A DNA stretch of 64,000 nucleotides from Flavobacteriaceae bacterium (lineage in GTDB: Bacteria; Bacteroidota; Bacteroidia; Flavobacteriales; Flavobacteriaceae). Positions 19,679 to 31,090 of the stretch are shown here, piece by piece. The number at the start of each line of letters is the position of its first letter. Position 1 is the stretch's first letter. The notes under the pieces were generated by a model. It searched no databases and was not told the origin of the DNA. It saw only the letters and a program-made list of their open reading frames with translations. The stretch covers positions 60,487-124,486 of the forward strand of contig CANGTQ010000007.1 of NCBI GenBank assembly GCA_947456955.1, given 5' to 3'. The translations under genes and the position numbers were made by a program.

Positions 19679-21352
19679 ATGTGTGGAATTGTATGTGCTT
19701 TTGATTTAAAACAAAAAGCAGAAGTGGTAAGGCCAAAAGTGTTGGAAATGTCGAAAATTATTCGTCACCGTGGTCCGGATTGGAGTGGGATTTATAGTAA
19801 CGATAAAGCAATTATGGCCCACGAACGTTTAGCTATTGTTGATCCCGCTTCAGGAAAACAACCGTTGTTTACCGAAGACAAGAGTCTGGTTTTGGCTGCC
19901 AATGGAGAGATATATAATCATAGAGAGTTGCGTAAGCAATTTGAAGGAAACTATAAATTCCAAACCGAAAGTGACTGTGAAGTTATTTTGGCTTTATACA
20001 AAGAAAAAGGCGTTCACTTTCTAGATGAAATGAACGGTATTTTTGGCTTTGCGATTTATGATGTTGCCAAAGATGAATATTTCATAGCTCGAGATCATAT
20101 GGGAATTATTCCCTTATATATTGGCTGGGATCAAAACGGAACTTTTTATGTGGCTTCCGAATTGAAAGCGTTAGAAGGCTATTGTGCTAAAATCCAATTA
20201 TTCCCTCCGGGACATTATATGTCAAGCAAAGACGGCGAATTTGTGCAATGGTACAAAAGAGAATGGACCGATTACGATGCCGTAAAAGACAATGAAACCA
20301 GCATTGAAGAAATCAAAATCGCCTTAGAAGCTGCCGTTCACCGTCAATTAATGAGCGATGTGCCTTATGGCGTTTTACTTTCAGGAGGTTTAGATTCATC
20401 AATCACTTCGGCTGTAGCCAAAAAATATGCGCAAAAACGTATCGAGTCTGGAGATACCGTCGATGCTTGGTATCCTCAATTGCACTCGTTTGCTGTTGGC
20501 CTAGAAGGTTCTCCTGATTTGGCTGCGGCACAAAAAGTAGCGGATCATTTAGGAACAATCCACCACGAAATTAAGTTCACCATTCAAGAAGGTTTGGATG
20601 CTGTTCGCGATGTGATTTACAACATAGAAACTTACGATGTAACTACGATAAGAGCTTCCACGCCAATGTATTTGATGGCACGTGTTATAAAATCAATGGG
20701 AATAAAAATGGTATTGTCCGGTGAAGGATCCGATGAATTATTTGGAGGCTATTTGTATTTTCATAAAGCACCAAATGCAAGAGAGTTTCATGAAGAAACG
20801 GTCCGTAAATTGAGCAAATTACACATGTACGATTGCTTGCGTGCCAACAAAAGTTTAGCAGCATGGGGAATTGAAGGACGTGTGCCATTCTTAGATAAAG
20901 AATTTATGGATGTTGCGATGCGTATCAATCCGCAGGACAAAATGATTAATGGTGAAAGAATGGAGAAATGGGTGCTTCGTAAAGCATTTGAAGATATGTT
21001 GCCGGCAAGTGTGGCCTGGAGGCAAAAAGAACAATTTAGTGATGGTGTTGGTTACAGTTGGATTGACACATTGAAAGAAATGGTAGCTGTTGAAATTTCG
21101 GATGAGCAATTAGCGAATGCTAAATATAAATTCCCAATTCAAACGCCAACATCAAAAGAAGAGTATTATTACCGTTCCATTTTTACGGAACATTTTCCAA
21201 GTGATGCTGCCGCTTTAAGCGTTCCTCAGGAAGCAAGTGTAGCATGCAGTACCAAAATTGCATTACAGTGGGATGAAGCGTTTAAAAACATGAATGATCC
21301 ATCAGGAAGAGCAGTTGCCAATGTTCATGATGACGCCTATATTAAATCATAA
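19679..21352 (+). CDS. asnB: Asparagine synthase B (glutamine-hydrolysing)
   Basis: N-terminal MCGIVCAFD (Cys2 nucleophile), RHRGPDWSG, LSGGLDSSITSAVA PPi loop, EGRVPFLDKEF. Confidence 0.97.
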   Translation: MCGIVCAFDLKQKAEVVRPKVLEMSKIIRHRGPDWSGIYSNDKAIMAHERLAIVDPASGKQPLFTEDKSLVLAANGEIYNHRELRKQFEGNYKFQTESDCEVILALYKEKGVHFLDEMNGIFGFAIYDVAKDEYFIARDHMGIIPLYIGWDQNGTFYVASELKALEGYCAKIQLFPPGHYMSSKDGEFVQWYKREWTDYDAVKDNETSIEEIKIALEAAVHRQLMSDVPYGVLLSGGLDSSITSAVAKKYAQKRIESGDTVDAWYPQLHSFAVGLEGSPDLAAAQKVADHLGTIHHEIKFTIQEGLDAVRDVIYNIETYDVTTIRASTPMYLMARVIKSMGIKMVLSGEGSDELFGGYLYFHKAPNAREFHEETVRKLSKLHMYDCLRANKSLAAWGIEGRVPFLDKEFMDVAMRINPQDKMINGERMEKWVLRKAFEDMLPASVAWRQKEQFSDGVGYSWIDTLKEMVAVEISDEQLANAKYKFPIQTPTSKEEYYYRSIFTEHFPSDAAALSVPQEASVACSTKIALQWDEAFKNMNDPSGRAVANVHDDAYIKS

Positions 21353-21459
21353 AAAAGTAAATTAAATAGGAACAACCTTAATATTAAAATCAAGTGAAGT
21401 AGTTTGAGTTTTGTTTAAAGTTTAGTTTGTTTGTTAAATCTTCGCTTGATTTTGTTTCT

Positions 21460-21490
21460 AAACGTTCGTCAAAAATGTCGAACGTTTTTT
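21460..21490 (+). terminator. Terminator-like hairpin between asnB and gyrB
   Basis: AAACGTTCG tcaaaaatgt CGAACGTTTtttt. Confidence 0.75.
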
Positions 21491-21608
21491 GTTGAAATAA
21501 TATCAAAAATGTTAATAACTTAAAGGTTTTAAACCCAATTTTCAATAGGAAATCCTATGCGTTTTTATATATTTGCTCGTTAGACAAAAAATAGATTTTT
21601 TACCATAA

Positions 21609-23555
<1,947 letters not shown>

Positions 23556-23561
23556 ATAAAA

Positions 23562-23639
23562 AGTTTATAGTTTGTGGTTTTTAGTTAACCACAAACTACA
23601 AACTACAAACTATAAACCATAAACAACAAATACAAATAT
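23562..23639. repeat. Inverted heptamer arrays (AGTTTxT arm / ACAAACT arm)
   Basis: AGTTTAT AGTTTGT GGTTTTT AGTTAAC (23562-23589) then ACAAACT ACAAACT ACAAACT ATAAACC ATAAACA ACAAATA CAAATAT (23591-23639) between gyrB and mdh. Confidence 0.9.
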
Positions 23640-23646
23640 TATAGAA

Positions 23647-24582
23647 ATGAAAGTTACGATTGTAGGAGCAGGAAACGTTGGGGCTTCTTGTGCAGATGTT
23701 ATCTCTTATAGAGGAATAGCAAGTGAAGTAGTAATCTTAGATATCAAAGAAGGTTTTGCCGAAGGTAAAGCAATGGATTTGATGCAATGTGCAACAAATA
23801 CAGGATTTAATACCCAAATTACTGGAGTTACAAATGATTATTCTAAAACAGCTAATAGTGAAGTAGTAGTTATCACTTCAGGGATACCTAGAAAACCAGG
23901 AATGACTAGAGAAGAATTAATAGGCATCAATGCTGGAATTGTAAAGTCTGTTGCAGAAAACTTATTGAAGCATTCTCCAAAAGCTACATTTGTAATTGTG
24001 TCTAACCCTATGGATACGATGACCTATTTAGCATTCAAATCATTAGGTTTACCAAAAAATAAAATCATAGGAATGGGTGGTGCTTTAGATAGTTCTCGTT
24101 TTAGATATTATTTATCAAAAGAATTGGGCATACCTTCTAATGATGTTTCAGCTATGGTAATTGGTGGTCATGGAGATACCACAATGATTCCATTAACACG
24201 TTTGGCTTCTTACAATGGAATTCCAGTTTCAGAGTTTTTATCTCAAGAAAAATTGGACAAAGTAGCAGCCGACACTATGGTTGGTGGCGCTACTTTAACA
24301 GGGCTTTTAGGTACTTCGGCTTGGTATGCTCCAGGTGCATCTGTGGCTTATTTGGTTGATAGTATAGTAAACAACCAAAAGAAAATGATAGCCTGTTCGG
24401 TATTCTTAGAAGGTGAATATGGGCAAAACGATATTTGTATTGGAGTGCCATGTATTATAGGTAAAAACGGTGTAGAAAAAATTGTCGATATCACATTAAA
24501 TGCTGATGAAAAAGCAAAATTTGCTAAGAGTGCGGATGCAGTTAGGGCAATGAATGGTGACCTAAAATCGATATTAGGATAA
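23647..24582 (+). CDS. mdh: Malate dehydrogenase
   Basis: MKVTIVGAGNVGASCADVI, VVITSGIPRKPGMTREELI, VSNPMDTMTYLAFK, VIGGHGDTTMIPL. Confidence 0.97.
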   Translation: MKVTIVGAGNVGASCADVISYRGIASEVVILDIKEGFAEGKAMDLMQCATNTGFNTQITGVTNDYSKTANSEVVVITSGIPRKPGMTREELIGINAGIVKSVAENLLKHSPKATFVIVSNPMDTMTYLAFKSLGLPKNKIIGMGGALDSSRFRYYLSKELGIPSNDVSAMVIGGHGDTTMIPLTRLASYNGIPVSEFLSQEKLDKVAADTMVGGATLTGLLGTSAWYAPGASVAYLVDSIVNNQKKMIACSVFLEGEYGQNDICIGVPCIIGKNGVEKIVDITLNADEKAKFAKSADAVRAMNGDLKSILG

Positions 24583-24674
24583 TAATTATTATAATTATTC
24601 ATAAAAGGCTGCATAATAGCAGTCTTTTTTTTGATATTAATCAGTAAAATATTGGTTAATCTTATCTATAATTA

Positions 24675-24682
24675 TATATTTG
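24675..24682 (+). promoter_or_regulatory. Bacteroidetes-type promoter (TTG - 20 nt - TATATTTG) upstream of secDF
   Basis: TTG at 24652-24654 and TATATTTG at 24675-24682. Confidence 0.5.
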
Positions 24683-24801
24683 CACGTTTAAAAAAAAGTT
24701 AGATTATTGTAAATCCAGGGCTTTAGCTTCTAATGTTTTGAATTTCAGTATATTTTTATAAAAAAAACAACAATAAAAAAATTAATTAATTTTTAGGAAT
24801 A

Positions 24802-27771
24802 ATGCAGAATAAAGGACTAGTTAAATTTTTCGCAATACTATTTGCATTGGTAAGTATCTATTCACTTTCGTTCACTTTTGTGGCCAATAAAGTGAAAGAG
24901 GATGCCAAAAACTTCGCAGGAGGAAACCCATTTAAAGAAGTTAAATACCTTGACTCTATTGGAAAAGAAAAAGTTTTCCTTGATTTTTTTACTTACGATG
25001 AAGTAAAAGACAAACAAATCAATAAAGGTCTTGACCTTGAAGGAGGAATAAACGTAATTCTTCAAATATCTGTAAAAGATGTTTTGAAACAATTATCAAA
25101 CAATTCTAAAAACCCGGTTTTCAACAAATCATTAGAAGATGCTAAAAGGGATCAAGTAGGAAATCAATCTTATCTTGATGCGTTTTTTGTGGCTTTTGAT
25201 AAAAACTCAAATGGTAGCGTAAAATTGGCTTCGCCTGATATTTTTGCTAACAGAAATCTACAGGGACAAATCGATTTCAATATGACCGATGACCAAGTGA
25301 AAAAAGTCTTGGTTAAAAAACTTGACGAGTCAGTTGAATCTGCTTTTGGTGTATTGAGAAGCCGTATTGATAAATTTGGTGTAACACAACCAAACATTGT
25401 TAAACTTGGACAAACAGGAAGAATTCTTATTGAATTACCAGGTGCAAAAGATGTTGACCGTATCAAAAAATTAGTTTCTAGCAAAGCAGAATTAGAGTTT
25501 TGGGAAACCTACAAAGCTGAAGAAATGATGGGCTTTTTGCAACAAGCAAACGAAGCTTTGAAAGCTACTGTTAAAACTGATGAGAAAGTTGTGGCTGCAA
25601 AACCTGCAGATACACTGACCAAATTATTGACAGATGATAAAGTAAAAGATTCAGCTGCGGCCAAAAAAGGAAACAATCCGTTATTTGATAAATTCATTTC
25701 TCAAGGTGGCGGTGCTGTTTTAGTAGTTGCTTCACCAAAAGATACTGCAACGATTAACTCTTATTTAAGAAGACCTGAAATTCGTAATTTATTACCAGCT
25801 GACAAACGATATTCAAAATTTGCCTGGGGTAAACCTGATGTAAATGTTGACGAGAAAACAAAAAAAGAAACGGAATCAGTCGGTTTATATGCTCTAAAAG
25901 GTAATAGAGATAATATAGCCCCAATGAGTGGTGGTGTAATTGTTGACGCTAGAGATACGTTTGACCAAATGGGTAAACCAGCGGTTTCTATGCAAATGAA
26001 TGGAGCAGGAGCAAGAGTTTGGGAAGAATTAACAGGAAGAGCTTTTACACAAAAAAGTTGTATAGCAATTGCTTTAGATAACGTTGTGTATTCTGCTCCT
26101 GGAGTTACTTCTGGACCAATTTCAGGTGGAAGATCAGAAATCACTGGAAGTTTTGAAGTTGCAGAAACTAAAGATTTAGCCAACGTTTTAAGAGCTGGTA
26201 AATTACCTGCGGCTGCCGAAATTATTCAGTCAGAAGTGGTTGGGCCATCTTTAGGAGCCATAGCAATTAATGCAGGTTTAATATCTTCTATCGTTGGATT
26301 CCTTATGGTATGTTTATGGATGGTGTTCTATTATGGAAGAGCAGGTTGGTATGCTAATGCTGCTTTGATATTGAACTTACTTTTCTTGTTTGGTGTTATG
26401 GCAAGTTTTGGTTTCGTATTAACATTACCTGGAATTGCTGGTATCGTTTTAACTTTAGGAACTGCAGTTGATGCAAACATTATCATCTATGAAAGGGCAA
26501 AAGAAGAACTACGCGACGGAAAAACATTAGGTGATGCTGTCATTACTTCTTATGGTTGGAAAGGAGCTATGCGTTCTATCATTGATGCAAACGTTACACA
26601 CGTATTGACAGGAACAATCTTATACGTTTTCGGAACAGGATTGGTTCAAGGATTTGCCTTAACACTTTTAATTGGTATAGTAACGTCATTGTTTACTTCA
26701 ATCTTTATAGCAAGAATCTTTATCGATAGAGATATTGCTCACAATAGAAAATTGACTTTCGCAACTAATATCACTAAAAACTGGTTTACAGGTTTCAATT
26801 TTGATTTTATCGGAATTAAAAAATGGACATACTTGTTTTCATCTGTAGTTGTAGTTGGCAGTTTAATTTCTATTTTCTTCGTTAATGGTTTGGATCAGGG
26901 TGTTGATTTTGTTGGAGGAAGAACCTTTCAAGTGAGATTCGAAAAACCGGTAGAACCAACTCAAGTTTCTGAAGAATTATCAAAAGCTTTTGGAACTACT
27001 GTTGAAGCTAAAGTATTTGGTAGTGATGACCAATTAAAACTTACGACCAAATACAAAATACAAGAAGAAGGAGTTGAGGTTGATAAAGAAGTAAACGAAA
27101 AATTATTTGCCAGTTTGAAAAAGTATTATGGTGCTAATCAAACCTATGAGAAATTCATAAACTCTTATGATGGCAAAAAATTCGGAGTATTGCAATCTTC
27201 TAAAGTTGGAGCAGCGATTTCTGCGGATATCAAAACAAACTCATTCTGGGCTGTTATCGGTGCCATGTTGGTTGTTGGTTTATACCTTGTAATTTCGTTC
27301 CGCAAATGGCAATATTCACTCGGAGCTTTAGCCGCTGTTTTCCATGATGTTGTTTTTGTATTGGGTATTTACTCTATATTATACAAATACATGCCTTTCC
27401 ATATGGAAATGGATCAGCACTTTATTGCAGCCATACTAACCGTTATTGGATACTCAATGAACGATACCGTAATTGTATTTGACAGAATTAGAGAGTTCCT
27501 TGCAGGAGACAGAAAAGGGCACTTTAAAGATGTGGTAAACGCGTCTATTAATACAACACTTTCAAGAACCTTAAATACGTCGTTAACGATGATTATGGTA
27601 TTGTTAATCATGTTCATCTTTGGTGGCGATTCTATCCGAGGATTTATCTTCGCGATGTTAGTAGGTATCATTGTTGGAACGTATTCTTCGTTGTTTATTG
27701 CAACACCGGTATTGGTTGATACAATGAGTAAAGAAGCCATTGAAGATATTGAAAAAAGACACGGTAACTAA
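24802..27771 (+). CDS. secDF: Fused protein translocase subunit SecDF
   Basis: 989 aa with SecD (GLDLEGGINVILQI, GTAVDANIIIYERAKEELRDGK) and SecF (GVDFVGGRTFQVRF, SMNDTVIVFDRIRE) halves. Confidence 0.97.
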   Translation: MQNKGLVKFFAILFALVSIYSLSFTFVANKVKEDAKNFAGGNPFKEVKYLDSIGKEKVFLDFFTYDEVKDKQINKGLDLEGGINVILQISVKDVLKQLSNNSKNPVFNKSLEDAKRDQVGNQSYLDAFFVAFDKNSNGSVKLASPDIFANRNLQGQIDFNMTDDQVKKVLVKKLDESVESAFGVLRSRIDKFGVTQPNIVKLGQTGRILIELPGAKDVDRIKKLVSSKAELEFWETYKAEEMMGFLQQANEALKATVKTDEKVVAAKPADTLTKLLTDDKVKDSAAAKKGNNPLFDKFISQGGGAVLVVASPKDTATINSYLRRPEIRNLLPADKRYSKFAWGKPDVNVDEKTKKETESVGLYALKGNRDNIAPMSGGVIVDARDTFDQMGKPAVSMQMNGAGARVWEELTGRAFTQKSCIAIALDNVVYSAPGVTSGPISGGRSEITGSFEVAETKDLANVLRAGKLPAAAEIIQSEVVGPSLGAIAINAGLISSIVGFLMVCLWMVFYYGRAGWYANAALILNLLFLFGVMASFGFVLTLPGIAGIVLTLGTAVDANIIIYERAKEELRDGKTLGDAVITSYGWKGAMRSIIDANVTHVLTGTILYVFGTGLVQGFALTLLIGIVTSLFTSIFIARIFIDRDIAHNRKLTFATNITKNWFTGFNFDFIGIKKWTYLFSSVVVVGSLISIFFVNGLDQGVDFVGGRTFQVRFEKPVEPTQVSEELSKAFGTTVEAKVFGSDDQLKLTTKYKIQEEGVEVDKEVNEKLFASLKKYYGANQTYEKFINSYDGKKFGVLQSSKVGAAISADIKTNSFWAVIGAMLVVGLYLVISFRKWQYSLGALAAVFHDVVFVLGIYSILYKYMPFHMEMDQHFIAAILTVIGYSMNDTVIVFDRIREFLAGDRKGHFKDVVNASINTTLSRTLNTSLTMIMVLLIMFIFGGDSIRGFIFAMLVGIIVGTYSSLFIATPVLVDTMSKEAIEDIEKRHGN

Positions 27772-27790
27772 GTTACTTAGTTTATAAAAT

Positions 27791-27825
27791 AAAAAAGGGT
27801 TGTCAGTTTTTACAACCCTTTTTTT
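27791..27825 (+). terminator. Rho-independent terminator after secDF
   Basis: aaaaaagggttgt cagttttt acaacccttttttt: stem-loop followed by T run. Confidence 0.85.
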
Positions 27826-27889
27826 GTTAGATTTGTGTAGGTATACGTATATATTCAATTTACTGGCAATTTTCGACGAAACTTTATCT

Positions 27890-28339
27890 ATGAAGAATTT
27901 TTTAATTATATTTTCATTGCTCTTTTTGACTAGTTCTTTTACAGATAAAGATGTTAAAAGATTTGGATTCTATTCAAACGAAAAAAGTACTGACGGAGAG
28001 CATTCTATTGGATATACGATTCGGTTGTGGAAGTATAACAATAATATCATTGGAAAAATTGAGTTTAATGAAGGTTTGATTGGTGACCAAGTTGGAGGAT
28101 TTATTCAGAATGTTAAATATAACTCCAAAACGGGAAACTTAACTTTTGAAAGTCTATTAGAATTAGAAAAAATCACTTTCATTGGAAAAGTTTACCGAGC
28201 AAAGATTATTGGAAATGTTATATGGAAAACAAAAACAGATAAAAATCAAGTTTTGGCAAAATGTTGTAATGATGCAGAAATTAACCGAGACTTCCCAACA
28301 ATAAAAGAATGGAAATCTATGTGGCGGAAGTTTGAATAA
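27890..28339 (+). CDS. Small secreted hypothetical protein (cassette-like island gene A)
   Basis: MKNFLIIFSLLFLTSSFTDKDVKRFGFYSNEKSTDGEHSIGYTIRLWKYNNNIIGKIEF...; signal peptide. ATG at 27890, inside the ORF-track frame starting at 27800. Confidence 0.7.
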   Translation: MKNFLIIFSLLFLTSSFTDKDVKRFGFYSNEKSTDGEHSIGYTIRLWKYNNNIIGKIEFNEGLIGDQVGGFIQNVKYNSKTGNLTFESLLELEKITFIGKVYRAKIIGNVIWKTKTDKNQVLAKCCNDAEINRDFPTIKEWKSMWRKFE

Positions 28340-28368
28340 TAACTGCCAGTAATAGCCGTTTCAATCAA

Positions 28369-28411
28369 TTGCGAAAGAAAAATGTGCAAAATTCACATTT
28401 TTCTTTCGCAA
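28369..28411. repeat. Perfect 18-bp inverted repeat with 7-nt loop
   Basis: TTGCGAAAGAAAAATGTG (28369-28386) / caaaatt / CACATTTTTCTTTCGCAA (28394-28411). Confidence 0.9.
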
Positions 28412-28545
28412 GAATTTTTATATTTAACGGACCCGAGGGCACAGGCCCAACCCATGGAATGAAATATAAAGTTCCGAAGTTCGCAACTTCGCCAAGCGCC
28501 GGAAGGTTAGCAGCAACCGCTTGAAAACCATTGTAAATTGAAAAT

Positions 28546-28821
28546 ATGACAACCGTAATCAAAATATTAAAATGGTTAAATTACATCCTTATTCCGATAG
28601 CAATTTTGAGCTTTTTGTATATTACAGTTAGCAAAATTTATATGGGAATATTAATTCCTGCATATTTTTTTGTTTTTATATTTTTGAATTTAATTGTAAT
28701 AACTGTTCTTAATAGAATTTCTAATAACCCAACCGTTGAAATATTTAAAGATTGGAAATGGTTTTTTGCTTTAATATTTTCATATTTTCTTATTACACTC
28801 AGTGTGGCTGTGTTAACTTAA
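28546..28821 (+). CDS. Small membrane hypothetical protein (cassette-like island gene B)
   Basis: 91 aa ORF, about three hydrophobic segments, flanked by 15-bp imperfect inverted repeats. Confidence 0.6.
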   Translation: MTTVIKILKWLNYILIPIAILSFLYITVSKIYMGILIPAYFFVFIFLNLIVITVLNRISNNPTVEIFKDWKWFFALIFSYFLITLSVAVLT

Positions 28822-28883
28822 TGAAGATGTAAAGTGCGGTAGCTGCTAACAGCAGTTTGTAAAACGGTCTGTCAAACCAAAAA

Positions 28884-28907
28884 AAGCCAAAGTAACTAGT
28901 TTGGCTT
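28884..28907. terminator. Bidirectional terminator-like hairpin
   Basis: AAGCCAAA gtaacta g TTTGGCTT with flanking A/T runs between converging genes. Confidence 0.65.
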
Positions 28908-29282
28908 ATTGTTTTTAATAATGTTTCTCAACACGGCTTTATCAGGATAATTGAGCACTTCTAAGGTAATATCTATGTTTTTGGAAGTCTTTCCATAAAT
29001 GATATACAGTTTGCCGCCTTCTTCCTTGATATTGCTTTTGTCAAAATCCACATCGCCATGGGTTAAAACATTTTTGATATCAATTGTATCAACCCAATCT
29101 TCTGAAAGTCTACGCGAAGCTTCAATATCGTACAAAAAAGGCTTGTTTCTAAGGTCATTTAAAACTCTCGCATTGGGGAAATAATTGCAACGGGTATCTT
29201 TTCCGCTAAGTACCATAGCCACAAAAAAACATCCAATAACCAAACCCACTAAATAGTAGGCAAAACGTTGGTAAAACTTCAT
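28896..29282 (-). CDS. DUF4258-like hypothetical membrane-anchored protein
   Basis: MKFYQRFAYYLVGLVIGCFFVAM...VLTHGDVDFDKSNIKEEGGKLYIIYGKTSKNIDITLEVLNYPDKAVLRNI. Confidence 0.65.
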   Translation of the reverse strand: MKFYQRFAYYLVGLVIGCFFVAMVLSGKDTRCNYFPNARVLNDLRNKPFLYDIEASRRLSEDWVDTIDIKNVLTHGDVDFDKSNIKEEGGKLYIIYGKTSKNIDITLEVLNYPDKAVLRNIIKNNKPN

Positions 29283-29378
29283 ACTGATTAATTTTGTGCA
29301 AAAGTAATCAAATGTTTTACTATGCGCATTGGTTATGTGCTAAAGTTTAAACCGTTGTCATTTCCGCGAAGGTGGAAA

Positions 29379-30581
29379 TTAGAAAACAATCAAATTAATA
29401 TCATTATCAGGAAGATTAAACCAGTCGCCTATGGCTTTGTTGGTTAAAATACCATGATATAAATAGACACCGTTTTTCAATCCTTTGTTGCAGCGAATGG
29501 CACTTTCTAAACCGCCATCTTCGGCAATTTGAAGTAAGTAAGGTGTAATGATATTACTAATAGAAAGCGAAGCTGTTTTAGAATATCGCGAGGGAATATT
29601 CGGCACGCAATAGTGAATGACATTATTTTTAATAAAGGTTGGAGATTCGTGTGTAGTAACTTCCGAAGTTTCGAAACAACCGCCGGTATCAATACTAACA
29701 TCTACAATCACAGCGCCTTTTTTCATGTGTTCTACCATCGTTTCGGTTACGACAACCGGACAACGGTCTTTTCCCCGCATGGCACCAATAGCAACATCAC
29801 ATCTTCGCAACGCTTTTAATAATGATTTGGGTTGTATGGTTGAAGTAAATATTCTTTGATTTAAATTATTCTGTAAACGACGTAATTTGGTAATCGAATT
29901 GTCAAATACTTTTATGTTGGCACCCAAACCTAGTGCTGTTTTGGCTGCAAATTCACCCACAGTTCCAGCTCCTAAAATTACCACATCAGTCGGAGGAACA
30001 CCAGTAATATTACCAAGTAATAATCCTTTTCCGAATTCGTTGTTTATCATTAGTTCGGCTGCAATTAAAACAGAGGCGATCCCTGCAATTTCACTCAAGG
30101 ATTTCACAGCAGGATAGGAGCCATCTTCATCTTTGATGTATTCAAAAGCAAGTGCGGTAATTTTTTTCTTTGATAATGCTTCAAAGTATTCTTTTTTTCG
30201 GGTTTTTAACTGAATAGCAGAAATCACAATAGCATTCATGCTTACTATTGCAATTTCTTCCATGGTTAAGGGTTCAACTTTCAGAATCATTGGGCAACTC
30301 AACACTTTTTTAATGTCATTAGTAATAGTTGCTCCAGCATCGCTAAATTCTTTATCTGTATAGCTAGAACTCAATCCGGCACCTGATTCAATCATTACTT
30401 TATGGCCATGAGAAGTAAGTGAATTGACAGCATCAGGCGTTAAACAAATACGTCTTTCCTGATAAGAAGTTTCTTTCGGAATTCCGATAAAGAGTTCGCT
30501 TTTGTGACGATATACTTCTAATTTTTCCTCTTGAGGTAAAAGCTGCTGCTTAGTGAAAGGGGTAATAGCCATACTGCACAA
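29379..30581 (-). CDS. ald: Alanine dehydrogenase
   Basis: IGIPKETSYQERRICLTPDAVNSLTSHGHKVMIESGAG...VVILGAGTVGEFAAKTALGLGANIKVFD...HYCVPNIPSRYSKTAS. Confidence 0.93.
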   Translation of the reverse strand: MCSMAITPFTKQQLLPQEEKLEVYRHKSELFIGIPKETSYQERRICLTPDAVNSLTSHGHKVMIESGAGLSSSYTDKEFSDAGATITNDIKKVLSCPMILKVEPLTMEEIAIVSMNAIVISAIQLKTRKKEYFEALSKKKITALAFEYIKDEDGSYPAVKSLSEIAGIASVLIAAELMINNEFGKGLLLGNITGVPPTDVVILGAGTVGEFAAKTALGLGANIKVFDNSITKLRRLQNNLNQRIFTSTIQPKSLLKALRRCDVAIGAMRGKDRCPVVVTETMVEHMKKGAVIVDVSIDTGGCFETSEVTTHESPTFIKNNVIHYCVPNIPSRYSKTASLSISNIITPYLLQIAEDGGLESAIRCNKGLKNGVYLYHGILTNKAIGDWFNLPDNDINLIVF

Positions 30582-30678
30582 TTGTAATTTTGCCCCAAAT
30601 TACAAAAAAAATCAATATCAATGTCAATGGCAAAAATCAATGACAAAAAATCAAAAAAATAAAATTGCTATTGAAACT

Positions 30679-31086
30679 CTATGTCAATCTAAGGTTTCTT
30701 TTCCCATCAACAGATTGAGACAAAATAATGGTAGAAAAATCATCAGGAAGTAAATTCGGAATTTTTTCTGCCCACTCAATAAAGCACCAGTTTCCGGAAT
30801 ATAAATAGTCCTCAATTCCCATATCTAACGCTTCAATTTCCGATTTCAACCGATACATATCAAAATGATATACCTTTTGATTATCCTCGGCTTGGTATTC
30901 ATTTACTAATGAAAATGTTGGGCTGCTAGTGGCATCGGTCACACCTAATTCTTTTGCCAAAGCTTTGATTAATGTTGTTTTACCAACACCCATATTGCCA
31001 TGAAAAAGAATTACTTTATGGGGCTTTTCAAGTATGATTTTTTTTGCTACTTGTTTTATTTCGTCAAGTGAAAAGATGATTTCCAT
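30679..31086 (-). CDS. tsaE: tRNA threonylcarbamoyladenosine biosynthesis ATPase TsaE
   Basis: FHGNMGVGKTTLIKALAKELGV (Walker A), SSPTFSLVNEY, YHFDMYRL, IEWAEKIPNLLP. Confidence 0.95.
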   Translation of the reverse strand: MEIIFSLDEIKQVAKKIILEKPHKVILFHGNMGVGKTTLIKALAKELGVTDATSSPTFSLVNEYQAEDNQKVYHFDMYRLKSEIEALDMGIEDYLYSGNWCFIEWAEKIPNLLPDDFSTIILSQSVDGKRNLRLT

Positions 31087-31090
31087 TGTT

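Noticed and set aside
25761-26183. 140-aa minus-strand ORF inside secDF
   Set aside because: Fully antisense to conserved SecD coding; no start-site context or homology pattern.
27858-28850. Calling the island a proven integron array
   Set aside because: No integrase, only two units, and attC folding not computed; kept as a hypothesis only.
30600-30670. aatcaatatcaatgtcaatggcaaaaatcaatgac region before ald as another heptamer array
   Set aside because: Its spacing is mainly 6 nt and irregular, not 7; looks like simple A/T-rich low complexity.
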